Origin: Pseudomonadota bacterium
Lineage (GTDB): Bacteria > Desulfobacterota > Desulfobacteria > Desulfobacterales > RPRI01
DNA: 22,953 bases
Direction of reading: 5' to 3'
Assembly (NCBI GenBank): GCA_018830925.1
Contig: JAHJRK010000552.1
Span: 1-22,953 of the forward strand
Made by a program: the position numbers and the translations under genes. The notes under the pieces were generated by a model. That model ran no database searches and had not been told where the DNA came from. It worked only from the letters and a program-made list of their open reading frames with translations. Shown here one piece after another: positions 1 to 6,840 of this stretch (position 1 is the first letter of the stretch; each line of letters begins with the position of its first letter).

Positions 1-82
1 TCGATCTTCGGCTTTTAGCCCTTGGCGGTTCAATATTTCCGCGGTTCAGATTCTATGAGTACTGAAAATCATAAGAAAGTTT

Positions 83-103
83 AAATGTTTAGAACGTCCC
101 CCA
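83..103. repeat. 21-bp repeat, copy 1
   Basis: AAATGTTTAGAACGTCCCCC followed by A, identical at all 21 positions to 369-389. After a short spacer both copies continue with CGGCCCCC(C)A, so the similarity extends beyond the perfect core. The GAACGTCCCC part resembles short GC-rich elements I associate with intergenic regions of Desulfobacterota-like genomes. That association is from memory and not tested. Confidence 0.75.
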
Positions 104-368
104 TCGGCCCCCCATTCGGCCCTACAGAGCTGTCAAAGTCTGTTTAGCTGTAGCCTGCAAAGTCACCGCATGCAATATAAAGAGATGGGCAAGAGCCCAT
201 ACCGGCTGTTACGGCAAGGAATTGCAACGTCTTTTAGATATCTTTTTTAAATATTTAAACGTATTCGAAGTAAATATCAGTGAAATGTGCTTTGATTCAT
301 CAAAAAAGAGTTGCTGAACTTTTTTTGATATAACGATTTTTTAAAAAGGGACTTATTTCTCAGGAATC

Positions 369-389
369 AAATGTTTAGAACGTCCCCCA
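369..389. repeat. 21-bp repeat, copy 2
   Basis: Second exact copy of the 21-bp element at 83-103, in the same orientation, 286 bp downstream. It is followed by GGCGGCCCCCA, matching the GC-rich continuation of copy 1. The two copies bracket 265 bp that carry no recognisable gene, consistent with either a dispersed repeat family or the ends of a decayed element. Confidence 0.75.
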
Positions 390-447
390 GGCGGCCCCCA
401 AACACACCAAACAGGCCATCTACACCAAATAGACCAACCTCTTGAAT

Positions 448-570
448 ATGAAAAATAAAATTAAGCGTATATTGAACAGGTTCGATAGGAAGTATTGGCA
501 TATCCTCCTCGCCATAGGCGTTGGACTGCCTGCCGTAAAAATGATGACCACGTTCGGCCCTCTCGGATAA
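448..570 (+). CDS. Possible 40-residue small protein abutting wzm
   Basis: An ATG at 448 opens a 40-codon frame whose TAA (568-570) directly abuts the wzm start codon. The N-terminus is basic (MKNKIKRILNRFDRKYW) and is followed by a short hydrophobic run (HILLAIGVGLPAV), as in a small membrane-associated peptide. No strong ribosome-binding site precedes it, and wzm also lacks one. Translational coupling of wzm to this frame is therefore possible. I recognise no family. It could equally be a gene remnant or a chance frame. Confidence 0.3.
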   Translation: MKNKIKRILNRFDRKYWHILLAIGVGLPAVKMMTTFGPLG

Positions 571-1422
571 ATGACTGATTCATCATCAACACACCCACAA
601 GAACCGGTACTCATCATTGAGCCCGGCCGCACGGAAAAAAACTACTGGGCCGATCTCTGGCGCTACCGTGAACTCTTTGTGATTCTGGCCTGGCGGGACA
701 TCTCCGTACGCTACAAGCAGACCATCATCGGTATTCTCTGGGCAATTATAAGGCCTTTGCTAACGATGGTCGTCTTCACCGTCATTTTTGGTCGTATCGC
801 CAAACTCCCCAGCGAGGGAAGCTCGCCCTATGCCCTGATGGTATTTGCCGCCATGCTCCCCTGGTCCCTTTTCTCAAACGCCCTGAGTGAATCGTCCAAC
901 AGTCTGATCAGCAACGCCAATCTGATCGGCAAGGTTTACTTCCCCAGATTGATCATTCCAGCGGCAACCATGGTAACCGCTTTCATCGATTTCCTCATCA
1001 GTTTCATTATCCTGATCGGAATGATGGTCTATTATCAATTCACACCGGGCTGGCACATGCTGTTGCTGCCTTTCTTCATCCTCCTGGCCTTGCTGGCCAG
1101 CCTGGGACCCGGTCTCTGGATTACGGCGCTCAATGTGAAATATCGGGATTTCCGCTATATCATCCCGTTCGTGGTGCAGTTCGGTCTTTATGTTTCTCCT
1201 GTAGGATTCAGCAGCAAGATTGTTCCGGAACAATGGCGATTGCTTTACAGCCTCAATCCCATGGTGGGAGTAATTGATGGTTTCCGCTGGTGCATCCTCG
1301 GCGGCAATAGCCCCATTTACATGCCCGGATTCCTGCTCAGCCTTGCCATCATTGCCTTTTTCCTCTGGCTTGGCGTATCCCGCTTCCGGAAAATGGAAAA
1401 AACCTTTGCAGATTTGATATAG
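571..1422 (+). CDS. wzm: Polysaccharide ABC exporter, permease (Wzm-type)
   Basis: This inner-membrane permease is the channel half of an ABC-2 exporter that moves a finished, lipid-linked polysaccharide from cytoplasm to periplasm. At 283 residues it has the usual family length. The cytoplasmic N-terminus leads into the family motif RDISVRYKQTIIGILWAIIRP at about residues 41-61, and roughly six hydrophobic segments follow. The sequence NANLIGKVYFPRLIIP around residue 120 is also typical of Wzm. Its ATPase partner Wzt is encoded at 1837, but the usual direct adjacency is broken by a four-helix-bundle gene that starts 3 nt after the wzm stop. The ATG directly follows the TAA of a small upstream frame and has no clear Shine-Dalgarno sequence. 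The polysaccharide exported cannot be told from this gene. Confidence 0.93.
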   Translation: MTDSSSTHPQEPVLIIEPGRTEKNYWADLWRYRELFVILAWRDISVRYKQTIIGILWAIIRPLLTMVVFTVIFGRIAKLPSEGSSPYALMVFAAMLPWSLFSNALSESSNSLISNANLIGKVYFPRLIIPAATMVTAFIDFLISFIILIGMMVYYQFTPGWHMLLLPFFILLALLASLGPGLWITALNVKYRDFRYIIPFVVQFGLYVSPVGFSSKIVPEQWRLLYSLNPMVGVIDGFRWCILGGNSPIYMPGFLLSLAIIAFFLWLGVSRFRKMEKTFADLI

Positions 1423-1425
1423 AAG

Positions 1426-1797
1426 ATGGAGTTGAAATCTTTTGAGAATTTGGAGGTATGGCAGCAGGCGCGAAAGTTAGTCAGTGCTATTTATCAGATG
1501 ACTTTAAATGATAAATTAGCACATGATTACGGGCTTTGCGGGCAATTGCAGCGGGCGGTTGTTTCAATAATGAGCAACATTGCCGAGGGATTTGAACGAA
1601 TGCATCTGCAGGAGAAAATTCAGTTTTATAATGTGGCGCGTGCCTCAGGCGCAGAAGTTAGATCTCTGCTCTACGTTGTGGAGGATAGTTATCCATCTCT
1701 TGTTCAACAGGCAACTTTGCTGTGTAAAGATGCCGTAAGTGTAGGCAAATTGATTACCGGGTTAATTCAATCTACGCAAAGGCGTAAAAATGGTTAA
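1426..1797 (+). CDS. Four-helix-bundle protein (23S rRNA intervening-sequence protein family)
   Basis: This 123-residue, almost wholly helical protein matches the stand-alone four-helix-bundle family, historically named after proteins encoded in 23S rRNA intervening sequences. Family marks are the opening FENLEVWQQARKLV, the central RAVVSIMSNIAEGFER around residues 43-58, and the later RASGAEVRSLLY. The family is related to the accessory variability determinants (Avd) of diversity-generating retroelements, but no reverse transcriptase or template repeat is visible here. Its cellular role is not established. It is inserted between wzm and wzt. A pyrimidine-rich spacer (1798-1836) with repeated CTATCTCC/TTATCTCC-like words separates it from wzt. 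The insertion looks like acquisition of a small autonomous gene that leaves the operon readable. Confidence 0.88.
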   Translation: MELKSFENLEVWQQARKLVSAIYQMTLNDKLAHDYGLCGQLQRAVVSIMSNIAEGFERMHLQEKIQFYNVARASGAEVRSLLYVVEDSYPSLVQQATLLCKDAVSVGKLITGLIQSTQRRKNG

Positions 1798-1836
1798 CCC
1801 TATCTATTATCTCCAAACTTCTATCTCCTATATACT

Positions 1837-3108
1837 ATGAATGACATCGTCATCAAAGTTGAAAACCTCGGTAAAAAATATATCATCGGCCACCAGGTAG
1901 AAAGGGGCGGCTATACGGCTCTGCGCGATGTGCTGATGCAGAATGCCCGAACCCTCTGGAATAAGACGAAAGATCTGGCAAGGGGGAAGCCCATCATACA
2001 GGGCGACACAATGGAAGAGGTGTGGGCGCTCAAGGATGTAAGTTTTGAGATCCACCGTGGCGAGGCTGTGGGCATCATCGGCCGCAACGGTGCCGGGAAA
2101 AGTACACTATTGAAGATTTTGAGCCGCATTACCGAGCCAACCACCGGGCGGGTGACCATCAAGGGCCGCGTAGCCAGCCTGCTGGAGGTGGGTACAGGCT
2201 TTCACCCGGAACTGTCCGGGCGGGAAAATATATACTTGAATGGCACCATTCTGGGGATGACCCGAGTGGAAATAAAACAAAAGTTTGACGAAATCGTAGC
2301 CTTTGCGGAAATCGAAAAGTTTCTCGATACCCCCGTAAAGCGTTATTCCAGCGGCATGTATATTCGGCTGGCGTTTGCCGTGGCGGCACATCTGGAGCCG
2401 GAAATATTGGTTGTAGACGAAGTCCTGGCAGTGGGAGATGCGCAGTTTCAGAAAAAGTGCTTGGGAAAGATGGGGGAAGTTGCAAAAGGTGGTCGAACGG
2501 TCCTTTTTGTCAGTCATAATATGGCTGCAATTTCTACATTATGCGAAAAAGCATTTTTGTTTACAAACGGATATTTAAACAAATCTGGCACCACTGCACA
2601 AGTCGTTAGTGTGTATCTCCAAGCCGGCTCTTTAAAAAACGGAGAAATAGTCTGGACTGGAGGAATTGGAGATGATTTTATACGTCTTTACTCAGTTAGA
2701 ATACTTAATTGCTCAAATTCAGTGTCCACAAGTTTTTTCAGTCACGAGGAATTCTTTATTGAATTTGATCATGTCAGAGAAAAATCTTCAGATTCTATTC
2801 GAATGGGATTTCAATTACTTGCCTCGGATGGTGTTGTTGTGTTGACTTCAGAGGACGGAGACTGTGACGATTTAAAATATCGGAAGAGAGGGAGGTATCG
2901 GACAAGAGTCTCTATGCCGGCAAATTTCCTCAATAACGGTACATATTATTTAACAATTGGCGCACATATACCCATGCAGAGAATTATTTTCCTCGAAAAA
3001 GAGTGTTTAAGCTTTGTTGTAGAAAGGACTGGAGGGGTGGGTGGGCATGTGGACGATGGGAGGCGCGGCCTGATCAGACCTCTTCTTAAATGGTATGACG
3101 AGAGATGA
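1837..3108 (+). CDS. wzt: Polysaccharide ABC exporter, ATPase with C-terminal cargo-binding domain (Wzt-type)
   Basis: Cytoplasmic ATPase that powers export through Wzm. Visible in the 423 residues are Walker A GRNGAGKST (82-90), the Wzt-type segment SLLEVGTGFHPELSGREN (114-131), signature YSSGM (170-174), Walker B ILVVDE (190-195) and the H-loop SHNM (H227). Residues from about 265 to 395 form the beta-rich Wzt C-terminal domain, which in this family binds the modified chain end and selects cargo. The coding DNA changes character near 2500-2560: one ATPase line (2041-2100) is 62% G+C, whereas a C-domain line (2701-2760) is 32%. This suggests the cargo domain was replaced by recombination. 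The tail (residues 396-423) is Gly/Arg-rich and again higher in G+C. The next frame begins close to or within the 3' end. Confidence 0.95.
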   Translation: MNDIVIKVENLGKKYIIGHQVERGGYTALRDVLMQNARTLWNKTKDLARGKPIIQGDTMEEVWALKDVSFEIHRGEAVGIIGRNGAGKSTLLKILSRITEPTTGRVTIKGRVASLLEVGTGFHPELSGRENIYLNGTILGMTRVEIKQKFDEIVAFAEIEKFLDTPVKRYSSGMYIRLAFAVAAHLEPEILVVDEVLAVGDAQFQKKCLGKMGEVAKGGRTVLFVSHNMAAISTLCEKAFLFTNGYLNKSGTTAQVVSVYLQAGSLKNGEIVWTGGIGDDFIRLYSVRILNCSNSVSTSFFSHEEFFIEFDHVREKSSDSIRMGFQLLASDGVVVLTSEDGDCDDLKYRKRGRYRTRVSMPANFLNNGTYYLTIGAHIPMQRIIFLEKECLSFVVERTGGVGGHVDDGRRGLIRPLLKWYDER

Positions 3109-3136
3109 ATGCCATCCAAGCATTCGAGGATTGATG

Positions 3137-3388
3137 ATGAGAAAATTATTTGGCCGGGTTAGACTTGCCTATCTCATTTTGGCATCAATTTTTTATCGTA
3201 CCAAAGCGGGCTTGCGACTTGTCGGTACGGAGTTTGATATATTTGGACGTAAGCTTTCATTCCAATTTCTCTTAAAGAAGGACAAAAATAGATTCATAAA
3301 CTATACCTCGCGTGATTATCAGAATTATCAGGCAATATCTCAACTGCCGGGTATTGGCGTTTGTGGCATGGCATTTATGAAGGAATAG
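3137..3388 (+). CDS. Hypothetical small protein
   Basis: I do not recognise this 83-residue protein. I chose the ATG at 3137 because GAGGA (3126-3130) lies 6 nt upstream. An in-frame ATG at 3134 sits too close to it, and an in-frame ATG at 3095, inside the wzt 3' end, has no visible ribosome-binding site. The protein starts basic (MRKLFGRVRLAYLILASIFY) with a moderately hydrophobic N-terminal helix. A charged stretch (LLKKDKNRFINYTSRDYQNY) follows, then a short Gly/Cys tail (PGIGVCGMAFMKE). It could be the N-terminal stub of a larger decayed enzyme or a genuine small gene. It ends 4 nt before the aminotransferase start and is AT-rich like its downstream neighbours. Confidence 0.5.
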   Translation: MRKLFGRVRLAYLILASIFYRTKAGLRLVGTEFDIFGRKLSFQFLLKKDKNRFINYTSRDYQNYQAISQLPGIGVCGMAFMKE

Positions 3389-3392
3389 GCGA

Positions 3393-4499
3393 ATGATTTA
3401 CAAAATTCCGCTTTATCAACCATCACTGACAGGCAACGAAAAAAAGTATGTAAATGAGTGCCTTGATTCCACCTGGATTTCCTCGAAGGGAAAATTTATT
3501 CCACTTTTTGAGCAGAAATTCGCCGAATACATAGGGGTCAGACATGCTGCTAGTGTATGCAACGGAACAGTGGCCCTTCATCTTGCGTTAATGGCCCTTG
3601 GCATGGGCCCAGGCGATGAAGTCATTGTTCCAACATTGACCTATGTCGCATCGGTTAATGCCATCGCCTACACAGGAGCAACACCTGTGTTTGTCGACTC
3701 CTTGCCGGACACATGGCAAATGGACCCTAATGACGTTGAGGTCAAGCTCTCAGAACGCACAAAAGCAATCATGGTTGTACCTATCTATGGGCATCCGTGT
3801 GACATGGATGCCATAATGGAAATAGCACGGATAAACAGTCTTTATGTAATTGAGGACTGCGCAGAGGCTATCGGTTCAAAATACAAGGGACAGCTTGTAG
3901 GAACCTTTGGTGATATAGGAACATTTAGTTTTTTTGGGAATAAAACCATCACCACTGGAGAAGGAGGCATGGTGGTGACGAATAATGAAGAACTTTATAA
4001 CAAAGTCTTTCATCTGAAAGGTCAGGGGCTATCCGAGGGACGAGAGTATTGGCATGACATTATTGGCTATAATTACAGGATGACAAATATCTGTGCGGCC
4101 ATCGGTCTCGCACAGATGGAACAGGTGCAAACTTTTTTGATGAAGAAACGGCAGATTGCCAATTGGTATGCTGAGGAATTAATAAATTGCCCGAAAATTG
4201 AATTCCATAGAGAGATTGGCGATTTGTATCACTCCTATTGGATGTGCTCGATATTGGTTGATGAGCTTCGGAAAAGGGACGTGTTGCGACGCAGACTTGC
4301 TGAAAAGGGTATTGAAACACGGCCCTTTTTTTGGCCTGTTAATCTTATGCCGATGTACTATAAGGAAAATATGCATTCCCCTGTGGCAGAAGATTTGGCG
4401 TCAAGGGGGGTTAACTTGCCGAGTTACCCCCTGTTGACGAAAGAGCAAGTGCATTTCGTATCGCATGAAATTATTAGAGTAATGGGTGAGGGGTGGTGA
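3393..4499 (+). CDS. PLP-dependent sugar aminotransferase (DegT/DnrJ/EryC1/StrS family)
   Basis: A cytoplasmic enzyme that transfers an amino group, usually from glutamate, to a nucleotide-linked keto-sugar using pyridoxal phosphate. The 368-residue length and the family motifs are complete. NGTVALHLAL (58-67) is in the cofactor phosphate region and PTLTYVASVNAI follows (80-91). VIEDCAEAIGS (152-162) carries the cofactor-contacting Asp155. FFGNKTITTGEGG (180-192) carries the catalytic Lys184, and GYNYRMTNICAA follows (225-236). The GNKTITTGEGG form is typical of enzymes making 4-amino-4,6-dideoxy sugars, such as perosamine synthases, but the exact substrate is inferred. No sugar 4,6-dehydratase is encoded here, so the keto-sugar must come from elsewhere. 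The next gene, an acyltransferase, abuts its stop codon, fitting amination followed by N-acylation. Confidence 0.92.
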   Translation: MIYKIPLYQPSLTGNEKKYVNECLDSTWISSKGKFIPLFEQKFAEYIGVRHAASVCNGTVALHLALMALGMGPGDEVIVPTLTYVASVNAIAYTGATPVFVDSLPDTWQMDPNDVEVKLSERTKAIMVVPIYGHPCDMDAIMEIARINSLYVIEDCAEAIGSKYKGQLVGTFGDIGTFSFFGNKTITTGEGGMVVTNNEELYNKVFHLKGQGLSEGREYWHDIIGYNYRMTNICAAIGLAQMEQVQTFLMKKRQIANWYAEELINCPKIEFHREIGDLYHSYWMCSILVDELRKRDVLRRRLAEKGIETRPFFWPVNLMPMYYKENMHSPVAEDLASRGVNLPSYPLLTKEQVHFVSHEIIRVMGEGW

Positions 4500-4994
4500 A
4501 TGAGCCAATTTAAGTATTGCCATGAAAACGTGACAATTTTTGAACCGCTCGTTATTGTTGCACCGGAAATGATTGAAATAGCAGAGGGGGCAAGGTTAGA
4601 TTCATTTATAAAATTGGAAGGAGGGCAGGGATTATCTGTCGGTAAATATGTTCATATTGCATCATTTTGTCATATCAACATCGGTGGAGGTAAGGTTATT
4701 TTAGGTGATTATTCCGCTTTCGCAAGTGGGGCAAAGATTTTAGCAGGATCAAACAAAATGGATGGAATCTCCATGTCTGCATCAGCTCCAAAAGAAATAC
4801 AAGTTGTTGAAAAGTACACAACTGTCATTGGACCTTATGCCTTTGTAAGCACAAACGCTGTAATCATGTACGGAATAAATATTGGTGAAGGTGCAGTTAT
4901 AGCAGCCGGTGCTGTTGTAACTAAAGATGTTCCACCGTATGAAGTATGGGCTGGTATCCCAGCTATAAAGATTAATAACCGCCGGAAGTTTTAG
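4500..4994 (+). CDS. Hexapeptide-repeat acyltransferase (left-handed beta-helix)
   Basis: A 164-residue protein with hexapeptide-repeat spacing throughout (GKYVHIASFCHINIGGG, LGDYSAFASGAKIL, IGEGAVIAAGAVVTKDV). It ends in the family closing motif VWAGIPAIKINNR near residues 150-161. Such proteins form trimeric left-handed beta-helices that transfer acetyl or other acyl groups from CoA donors to sugar hydroxyls or amines. His57 and His64 lie in an early coil and are candidates for an active-site base, though I cannot assign it. It starts immediately after the aminotransferase stop, with no gap. The simplest reading is N-acylation of the amino sugar made by its neighbour; O-acetylation of the polymer is the alternative. 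The gene is AT-rich. Confidence 0.88.
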   Translation: MSQFKYCHENVTIFEPLVIVAPEMIEIAEGARLDSFIKLEGGQGLSVGKYVHIASFCHINIGGGKVILGDYSAFASGAKILAGSNKMDGISMSASAPKEIQVVEKYTTVIGPYAFVSTNAVIMYGINIGEGAVIAAGAVVTKDVPPYEVWAGIPAIKINNRRKF

Positions 4995-5013
4995 ATAATT
5001 TTAAGGATGCTTA

Positions 5014-6279
5014 ATGCTTGATATAAAAAAACGCCGAACATTTCACATTACTATTTTTACTGAAAATTTTAGCTGGGCTGGCGGCATGGAGTTTATCCGC
5101 ATCCTCGTTAACGCTTTGGTTCAAAATGATCAGGAGTTTGAGTGTAAGGTGACGCTGGTTTTTCATGAAAGATATTTGTTTCATGGACTTAATGAGGTAA
5201 TATGGACTACGCTCAGGGCGGCCAAAGACATCATCACGAAGCGTCACTTAGAACCCAAGAAGAGCCCCAATAGGCAGTTATTATTAGATTTCATGAAAAA
5301 TATTGAAGGAGATTTTAGAGTTGAATCATACAACGGCCATAGTGGAAGTCTCTCTTCCTGTTTAAAACGGATTAACCCGGATGTATTATTTGCGCCACGG
5401 AACTTAGTAAATCAAAAATATTCCATACCTTGGATATCATATATTCCCGATTTTCAGCATAAATACTACCCACATTTTTTTAGTAGTGTGGAGTGCTTGA
5501 ATCGTGATATTAATTTTGCAACCATCATAAGAGATGCCCCAGCTATAATAGTTAATTCTGATTCTGCTCGTCAGGATATATATAAATATTTTCCTTATGC
5601 GCGCTCCCGAATTTTTACACTGCCGTTTGCGGCAGCACCTGTTGCAAGTTGGTTTACGCCGTCACGAGAAGATATGTCTCTTAAGTATGGATTACCGAGG
5701 AAGTATTTTCTCATTTGCAATCAGTTCTGGATTCACAAATCTCACATCACGGCTTTCGAAGCCCTGCATGATCTTTTAATTAGAAAGGGCAATAAGGAGT
5801 ATTGCAATATTGTTTGTACGGGAAAGCCGGATGATTACCGCTGTCCAGAATATTATGAGGAACTAAAACAAAAAATCCGATCACTTGGCATGAAGGATAG
5901 AATTTTTCTTCTTGGGTTCGTTCCCAAGGCCGACCAGATCCAGATTATGAAAGAATCAATTGCGGTTATACAGCCAACCCTTTTTGAGGGCGGCCCCGGT
6001 GGTGGTTCGGTATATGATGCAATAGCCTTGGGCGTTCCGGCGATAATCTCAGACATTCCGGTAAATAGAGAGATACATGCCGAGGGGGTAAGGTTTTTTC
6101 CTGTAGGCTCTTTTGAGGCTCTTAGCGGAATAATGGAAGCTTTCGCGGAAAATCCGCCACGACGCAGAGAAAAAGAAGATCTTATTAAAGAGGGCCGAAT
6201 GAGAACAACCCACCTGCGTCAAACCCTCTTGGAGGCTATCCACTTTGTTGCAGATGGTAACACGGCTGGTGGAAAATGA
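5014..6279 (+). CDS. Glycosyltransferase, GT4-like (GT-B fold)
   Basis: A 421-residue retaining GT-B glycosyltransferase. The N-terminal domain opens with FHITIFTENFSWAGGMEFI, where the GG lies in the acceptor-side loop usual for this family. The C-terminal nucleotide-sugar domain contains FLICNQFWIHKSHITAFEAL, then IFLLGFVPKADQ, then PTLFEGGPGGGSVYDAIALG. The last is the family's E-x7-E region, but with a Gly-rich loop and Asp in place of the second Glu. This arrangement (EGGPGGGSVYDA) is less common than EGFG..xxEA, though it recurs in rhamnosyl- and mannosyltransferase-like subgroups. A good AAGGA (5002-5006) precedes the ATG. The gene closes the first biosynthetic block and is followed by more than 500 bp without a gene. 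Donor and acceptor are not predictable. Confidence 0.9.
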   Translation: MLDIKKRRTFHITIFTENFSWAGGMEFIRILVNALVQNDQEFECKVTLVFHERYLFHGLNEVIWTTLRAAKDIITKRHLEPKKSPNRQLLLDFMKNIEGDFRVESYNGHSGSLSSCLKRINPDVLFAPRNLVNQKYSIPWISYIPDFQHKYYPHFFSSVECLNRDINFATIIRDAPAIIVNSDSARQDIYKYFPYARSRIFTLPFAAAPVASWFTPSREDMSLKYGLPRKYFLICNQFWIHKSHITAFEALHDLLIRKGNKEYCNIVCTGKPDDYRCPEYYEELKQKIRSLGMKDRIFLLGFVPKADQIQIMKESIAVIQPTLFEGGPGGGSVYDAIALGVPAIISDIPVNREIHAEGVRFFPVGSFEALSGIMEAFAENPPRRREKEDLIKEGRMRTTHLRQTLLEAIHFVADGNTAGGK

Positions 6280-6353
6280 AAGCAAAGGCCCATATCTGGA
6301 CCATCCAGCAAGAGGAAGGGCAATTAATGGCAATAAGCCCACTTTAAATGAAC

Positions 6354-6374
6354 TATCCATTCCCTCAATGGATA
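6354..6374. repeat. Perfect 8-bp inverted repeat, 5-nt loop
   Basis: TATCCATT (6354-6361) and AATGGATA (6367-6374) are exact reverse complements around CCCTC. It lies 74 nt after the glycosyltransferase stop. No T-run follows on the + strand, so it is not a standard intrinsic terminator. It could be a processing hairpin or a protein site. Confidence 0.5.
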
Positions 6375-6441
6375 AAAAGGGGTGGCTTAGGGACTGAGGA
6401 ATCAATCCGAGAGAACTTTGAAAAACTTAACAGGTTCCAGA

Positions 6442-6478
6442 TAATGATATTTTTATAATTTTTTAAAAAATATCATTA
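6442..6478. repeat. Perfect 13-bp AT-rich inverted repeat, 11-nt loop
   Basis: TAATGATATTTTT (6442-6454) and AAAAATATCATTA (6466-6478) are exact reverse complements separated by 11 nt that include a T-run. Thirteen perfect pairs are notable even in AT-rich DNA. The stem contains only two G-C pairs and no T-run follows, so terminator function is doubtful. Confidence 0.55.
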
Positions 6479-6723
6479 AGGAAAACGCGGTAAATTTATT
6501 AAATATCTCAACCCGAAACCATGAATCAGGAACCTAATCATAAATCAAAACTTAAAACGCAACGTTCAAAACAGTTTTTTCTTTTCTGTAAATAGATACC
6601 ATATCAAGTAAAATAAGGATGTTAAATCAAAATAAATGCTTTTTTTATGAGTTTTGGAAATAAAAGAGAAGCTACTGATAAACAATATTCCGGGAGTTGT
6701 GCAAAGGTCTCCCTGCACTTGGC

Positions 6724-6816
6724 GCCTAACGCGAGGTCGGCTCTTGAATTAAACCTGAAGCAGCCAGCAGCTCTGCTTAAATGCGATTTACCGCTTTGCG
6801 GAGGAGCATCTTAGGT
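6724..6816. other. Self-complementary leader segment, weakly attC-like
   Basis: GCCTAAC (6724-6730) matches the RYYYAAC core of integron attC sites exactly. At the other end CTTAGGT (6810-6816) matches GTTRRRY at six of seven positions, but the invariant first G is C. The inner words GCTC (6740-6743) and GAGC (6804-6807) pair in register. Two hairpins lie inside: AAGCAG/CTGCTT (6758-6763 with 6773-6778) and CCGC/GCGG (6791-6794 with 6798-6801). It could be a decayed recombination site, a structured RNA leader or chance. No integrase is present in the window. Confidence 0.2.
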
Positions 6817-6840
6817 TACTACTACTGGAGATATTTATAG

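Larger units (their letters stand above)
1..447. other. Non-coding region upstream of the export operon
   Basis: No convincing gene is seen on either strand. The stretch holds two copies of a 21-bp repeat (83-103 and 369-389) with an AT-rich part at about 235-360 between them. A 9-bp inverted repeat (ATCAAAAAA at 299-307 with TTTTTTGAT at 321-329, 13-nt loop) lies in the AT-rich part; it could be a weak hairpin or chance. No good sigma-70 pair, sigma-54 site or ops/JUMPstart-like element was found, so the operon promoter is not located. Confidence 0.5.
6280..6840. other. Non-coding region with several inverted repeats
   Basis: About 560 bp without a supported gene on either strand. The first part (6280-6690) is AT-rich and holds two perfect inverted repeats (6354-6374 and 6442-6478). 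The last part (about 6690-6820) is richer in G+C and can pair with itself in several places. GGGAG (6692-6696) pairs with CTCCC (6709-6713), competing with GTGCA (6699-6703) pairing TGCAC (6714-6718). Small stems also occur at 6758-6778 and 6791-6801. It may hold the end of one transcript and the leader of the next, but no clear promoter was found. Confidence 0.5.

Noticed and set aside
299..329. Intrinsic terminator upstream of the operon
   Set aside because: The stem is nine A-T-rich pairs with no GC core and no following T-run; it is too weak to call.
1..570. RfaH ops/JUMPstart element or sigma-54 promoter
   Set aside because: No GGCGGTAGC-like core or TGGCAC-N5-TTGC pair was found. GGCGGTTCAA near the left edge matches only partly.
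1426..1797. Diversity-generating retroelement suggested by an Avd-like protein
   Set aside because: No reverse transcriptase, template repeat or adenine-biased variable repeat was found. The protein fits the stand-alone four-helix-bundle family.
2107..2517. Minus-strand open frame of 136 codons opposite wzt
   Set aside because: It lies entirely opposite the conserved ATPase domain and shows no family pattern; it is a by-product of wzt codon use. The same holds for the minus-strand frames at 874-1233, 10808-11335, 11062-11484 and 13537-14001.
6692..6718. H-type pseudoknot
   Set aside because: The two 5-bp stems interlock, but with no nucleotide left to cross one stem the fold is sterically unlikely; they are at most alternative stems.
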